Below are positions 61,718-64,000 of a DNA stretch of 64,000 nucleotides, one piece after another. Both the position numbers and the translations under genes were made by a program. The notes under the pieces were generated by a model. The model was not told where the DNA came from, made no database searches, and was given only the letters and a program-made list of their open reading frames with translations. The stretch is from Lachnospiraceae bacterium (GTDB lineage Bacteria; Bacillota; Clostridia; Lachnospirales; Lachnospiraceae). The DNA lies in contig JAGBEV010000010.1 of the NCBI GenBank assembly GCA_017936785.1, forward strand, positions 1 to 64,000, written 5' to 3'. Each line of letters begins with the position of its first letter. Position 1 is the stretch's first letter.

Positions 61718-61800
61718 GAAAAATAAAGGCGGATAAAAGTGATAGACGGAGTGTAAAAGAGTTGATATAGATTTAGAAATCATTTAGAAAACAGAGGTGC

Positions 61801-62583
61801 ATGGTTTTGAAAGAAAAGGAAAAGCTGCTGGAGGTCCGGCATTTATGTAAGGATTTTGGGAATGGTCCTATTTTAAAGGACATTTCACTGGATATCCATA
61901 AAGGCGAAGTGGTGGTCATCATCGGCCCTTCAGGCTGCGGCAAGAGTACCTTACTGCGATGTATGAACGGGCTGGAGCAGATCCAGTCCGGAGAAATCCT
62001 TTTAGATGGAGAAGTCATTACAGGAAATAAGACAAAGTGGAGCGAAGTCAGGCAGAAGATCGGCATGGTGTTCCAGAGCTATGATCTGTTTCCCCATATG
62101 ACAGTTATGGATAATATTTTGCTGGGACCTGTAAAAGTGCAGGGACGGGATAAAAAGGAAGCGGAAGCAGAGGCGGAAAAGCTTCTGGAACGTATCGGGC
62201 TTTTAGACAAAAAGAAAGCCTATCCCAGACAGCTTTCAGGAGGTCAGAAGCAGAGGGTGGCAATTGTTCGTGCCTTGATCATGAAGCCGGAGATCATGCT
62301 TTTTGATGAGGTAACGGCAGCATTGGACCCTGAAATGGTCAGAGAGGTACTGGATGTGATGCTGGAGCTTGCAAAGAGCGGTTCCACCATGATGATCGTC
62401 ACACATGAAATGCAGTTTGCCCGGGCAGTTGCCGACCGTATTGTATTTTTGGATGGCGGAGAGATACTGGAAACGGATACGCCGGATAAATTTTTTACTA
62501 AGCCGAAAACCGACAGAGCAAGACGGTTTTTGAATACATTTTCATTTCATATGGAAAAAGAAAGAGGAGGAAAAGCTATATGA
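61801..62583 (+). CDS. Polar amino acid ABC transporter ATPase
   Basis: The 260-residue GlnQ/TcyC-type ATPase has Walker A GPSGCGKST (about 41-49), the Q-loop VFQSYDLFPHMTV, the signature LSGGQKQR, Walker B IMLFDEVTAALDPE (Val replaces Pro in the usual DEPT/DEPL) and VTHEM. The C-terminus lacks any NIL domain, unlike MetN at 46799, so methionine feedback on the ATPase is not expected. The stop overlaps the ATG of the binding protein (ATGA). Confidence 0.92.
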   Translation: MVLKEKEKLLEVRHLCKDFGNGPILKDISLDIHKGEVVVIIGPSGCGKSTLLRCMNGLEQIQSGEILLDGEVITGNKTKWSEVRQKIGMVFQSYDLFPHMTVMDNILLGPVKVQGRDKKEAEAEAEKLLERIGLLDKKKAYPRQLSGGQKQRVAIVRALIMKPEIMLFDEVTAALDPEMVREVLDVMLELAKSGSTMMIVTHEMQFARAVADRIVFLDGGEILETDTPDKFFTKPKTDRARRFLNTFSFHMEKERGGKAI

Positions 62584-64000
62584 AAAAATTTTTAACATTA
62601 CTATTAACATTTGCACTTGCTTTGGGAGCTTTGACCGGATGCGGCAATAAGACCGAAGAAACTGCAGCAGAAAACGGACAGAGCAAAAGCGGAGAGGATA
62701 CAGATGCCGTTTACCGCACTCTGGATGAGATCAAAGAAAGCGGTACCATCAAAATCGGCGTTTTCAGTGACAAAAATCCTTTTGGTTATGTAGATGAAAA
62801 GGGAGACTATCAGGGCTATGACGTTTATTTTGCAGAACGCCTTGCAAAGGATCTGGGTGTGGATGTGGAATATGTTTCCACAGAAGCCGCAAGCCGTGTG
62901 GAATATCTGGAAAGCGGAAAGGTAGATATCATTCTTGCCAACTTTACCGTTACCGAAGAGCGTGCGGAATCTGTTGATTTTGCATTACCTTATATGAAAG
63001 TAGCTCTGGGCGTTGTATCTCCTGATGATGCGCTGATCACTTCACCTGAAGAATTAAGCGGTAAAACACTGATCGTCACAAAGGGAACAACAGCAGAAAC
63101 ATTCTTTACGGAAAACTATCCTGATGTGAATTTATTAAAATTTGATCAGTATACAGAAGCATATAACGCATTGTTAGACGGCAGGGGAGATGCCTTCTCC
63201 ACAGATAATACAGAGGTACTGGCATGGGCGATCCAGAACGAAGGCTTTACTGTAGGAATTGAATCCATCGGTAACCTGGATACCATTGCACCTGCTGTAT
63301 CCAAAGGAAATACAACTTTATTAAACTGGATCAATGAAGAAATCAAAGGATTGGCAGACGAACAGTTCTTCCATGAAGATTATAAAGCGACTCTTGAGCC
63401 TGTATATGGTTCCGAAGTTGATATTGACAGCCTTGTAGTGGAAGGCGGAGTTGTAGAGGGAAATGCGTCTGATGAAGATGCAGATAAAGAGGATGCTGCT
63501 CCCGTTGAAAGTAAAGGCACTATTACAGTAGCAGCTTCCGCTACACCTCATGCAGAAATCTTAGAGTATGCAAAACCGATCCTGGCAAAGCAGGGATGGG
63601 ATCTGGAAGTAACCGTATTTGATGATTATGTACAGCCCAATCTGGTAGTGGAAAGCGGAGAAATCGATGCAAACTACTTCCAGCACATTCCTTATCTTGA
63701 TGAATTCAATGAGGAACAGGGAACACATCTTGTAAATGTAGGCGGCATCCATTATGAACCTTTTGGCATCTATCCCGGCACAAAGAGCGCGCTGGATGAG
63801 CTGGAAGAGGGAGATGTGATCGCAGTACCCAACGATACCACGAACGAAGCAAGAGCATTACTTCTGCTGGAAGCTAACGGCATTATCAAATTAAAAGAAG
63901 GAGCAGGTCTTACTGCTACTGTAAAGGATATTGAAGAAAATGATAAAAACATTAAAATCCAGGAATTGGAAGCAGCACAGGTTTCCCGTGTGAAAGATGA
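62580..64000 (+). CDS. Fused SBP_bac_3 + MetQ/NlpA substrate-binding lipoprotein (3' end cut by window)
   Basis: At least 473 residues, still open at the window edge. Lipoprotein signal MKKFLTLLLTFALALG with lipobox ALTGC. Residues about 50-280 are a family-3 amino acid binding domain (IKIGVFSDKNPFGYVDEKG, VDIILANFTVTEERAESVDF, SGKTLIVTKGTTAETFF). After an acidic linker (about 285-305, ASDEDADKEDAA), a second binding domain of the MetQ/NlpA family begins. Its marks are ITVAASATPHAEILEYAKPIL, IDANYFQHIPYLDEFN, VGGIHYEPFGIYPGT and VIAVPNDTTNEARALLLLEANG. One continuous frame covers both. ATG 62580 overlaps the ATPase stop; AGAGGAGG is upstream. Two SBP folds on one lipoprotein feeding one PAAT permease is unusual. 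Confidence 0.9.
   Translation, partial: MKKFLTLLLTFALALGALTGCGNKTEETAAENGQSKSGEDTDAVYRTLDEIKESGTIKIGVFSDKNPFGYVDEKGDYQGYDVYFAERLAKDLGVDVEYVSTEAASRVEYLESGKVDIILANFTVTEERAESVDFALPYMKVALGVVSPDDALITSPEELSGKTLIVTKGTTAETFFTENYPDVNLLKFDQYTEAYNALLDGRGDAFSTDNTEVLAWAIQNEGFTVGIESIGNLDTIAPAVSKGNTTLLNWINEEIKGLADEQFFHEDYKATLEPVYGSEVDIDSLVVEGGVVEGNASDEDADKEDAAPVESKGTITVAASATPHAEILEYAKPILAKQGWDLEVTVFDDYVQPNLVVESGEIDANYFQHIPYLDEFNEEQGTHLVNVGGIHYEPFGIYPGTKSALDELEEGDVIAVPNDTTNEARALLLLEANGIIKLKEGAGLTATVKDIEENDKNIKIQELEAAQVSRVKD

Noticed and set aside
1-64000. CRISPR array, tRNA or rRNA genes
   Set aside because: No regularly spaced direct repeats of CRISPR size and no tRNA- or rRNA-like sequence were found on reading both strands.

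Overview
The window reads as chromosomal DNA of a low-to-moderate GC, Gram-positive gut anaerobe, most likely a Lachnospiraceae member (Blautia / Ruminococcus / Dorea type). The reasons are strong AGGAGG ribosome-binding sites with some TTG and GTG starts, many lipoproteins, a clade-II single-chain PurL, a FeoA-FeoA-FeoB locus with a FeoB-associated Cys-rich membrane protein, and Rpn-family nuclease-like genes. The family assignment is inference. I see no rRNA, tRNA, CRISPR array, intact insertion sequence or prophage.

Layout. 1-6.0 kb: an AT-rich, decaying array of paralogous lipoproteins; two are intact, two frameshifted and one is a stub. 6.0-6.7 kb: a small alarmone synthetase. 6.7-7.6 kb: a long AT-rich gap. 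7.6-12.8 kb: purL and a membrane-anchored GH5 glucanase. 12.9-15.2 kb: an orphan MacB/LolD-type ATPase on the minus strand, then a corrinoid-linked gene pair. 15.4-20.0 kb: an iron locus with a short DtxR-like repressor, two feoA, feoB, a Cys-rich Fur-like protein and an HMA-fused FeoB-associated protein. 20.1-25.5 kb: an ABC/FtsX pair, an LCMT-type methyltransferase and a MATE exporter. 25.6-29.4 kb: three alpha/beta hydrolases (one a deletion remnant), an AraC regulator and a roughly 370-bp imperfect palindrome. 29.4-34.6 kb: an Rpn-like gene, then a TetR repressor divergent from a second ABC/FtsX pair. 34.9-40.9 kb: a chemoreceptor, and a TetR plus two-subunit ABC exporter with an iron-type operator. 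41-46.6 kb: diguanylate cyclase, mnmA, M20 peptidase, C39-like and SGNH hydrolases. 46.8-52.0 kb: metNIQ, a GlcD-like oxidase and an aminotransferase. 52.0-55.3 kb: LysR divergent from flavodoxin-cupin-CMD-AKR. 55.6-59.9 kb: sstT, a second Rpn-like gene, AraC and an EamA transporter. 60.0-64.0 kb: a sulfur-amino-acid-type ABC operon that runs off the end.

The most interesting unit is the last one. A consensus promoter is followed by a 49-codon leader ORF carrying six Cys and six Met codons including the start. The leader contains an 8-nt segment that can pair with the 5' arm of a downstream intrinsic terminator, which is the arrangement of ribosome-mediated attenuation. The operon encodes two PAAT-type permeases, an ATPase, and a lipoprotein that fuses a polar amino acid (SBP_bac_3) domain to a MetQ/NlpA domain. 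I infer control by, and uptake of, cyst(e)ine and/or methionine.

Other cross-links: an operator with TTAG/CTAA half-sites every 10 bp sits before feoA, feoB, the dead hydrolase and the two-subunit ABC exporter, suggesting one iron regulon under the local DtxR-like protein. Two near-identical TetR operators flank the promoter region of the second ABC/FtsX pair.
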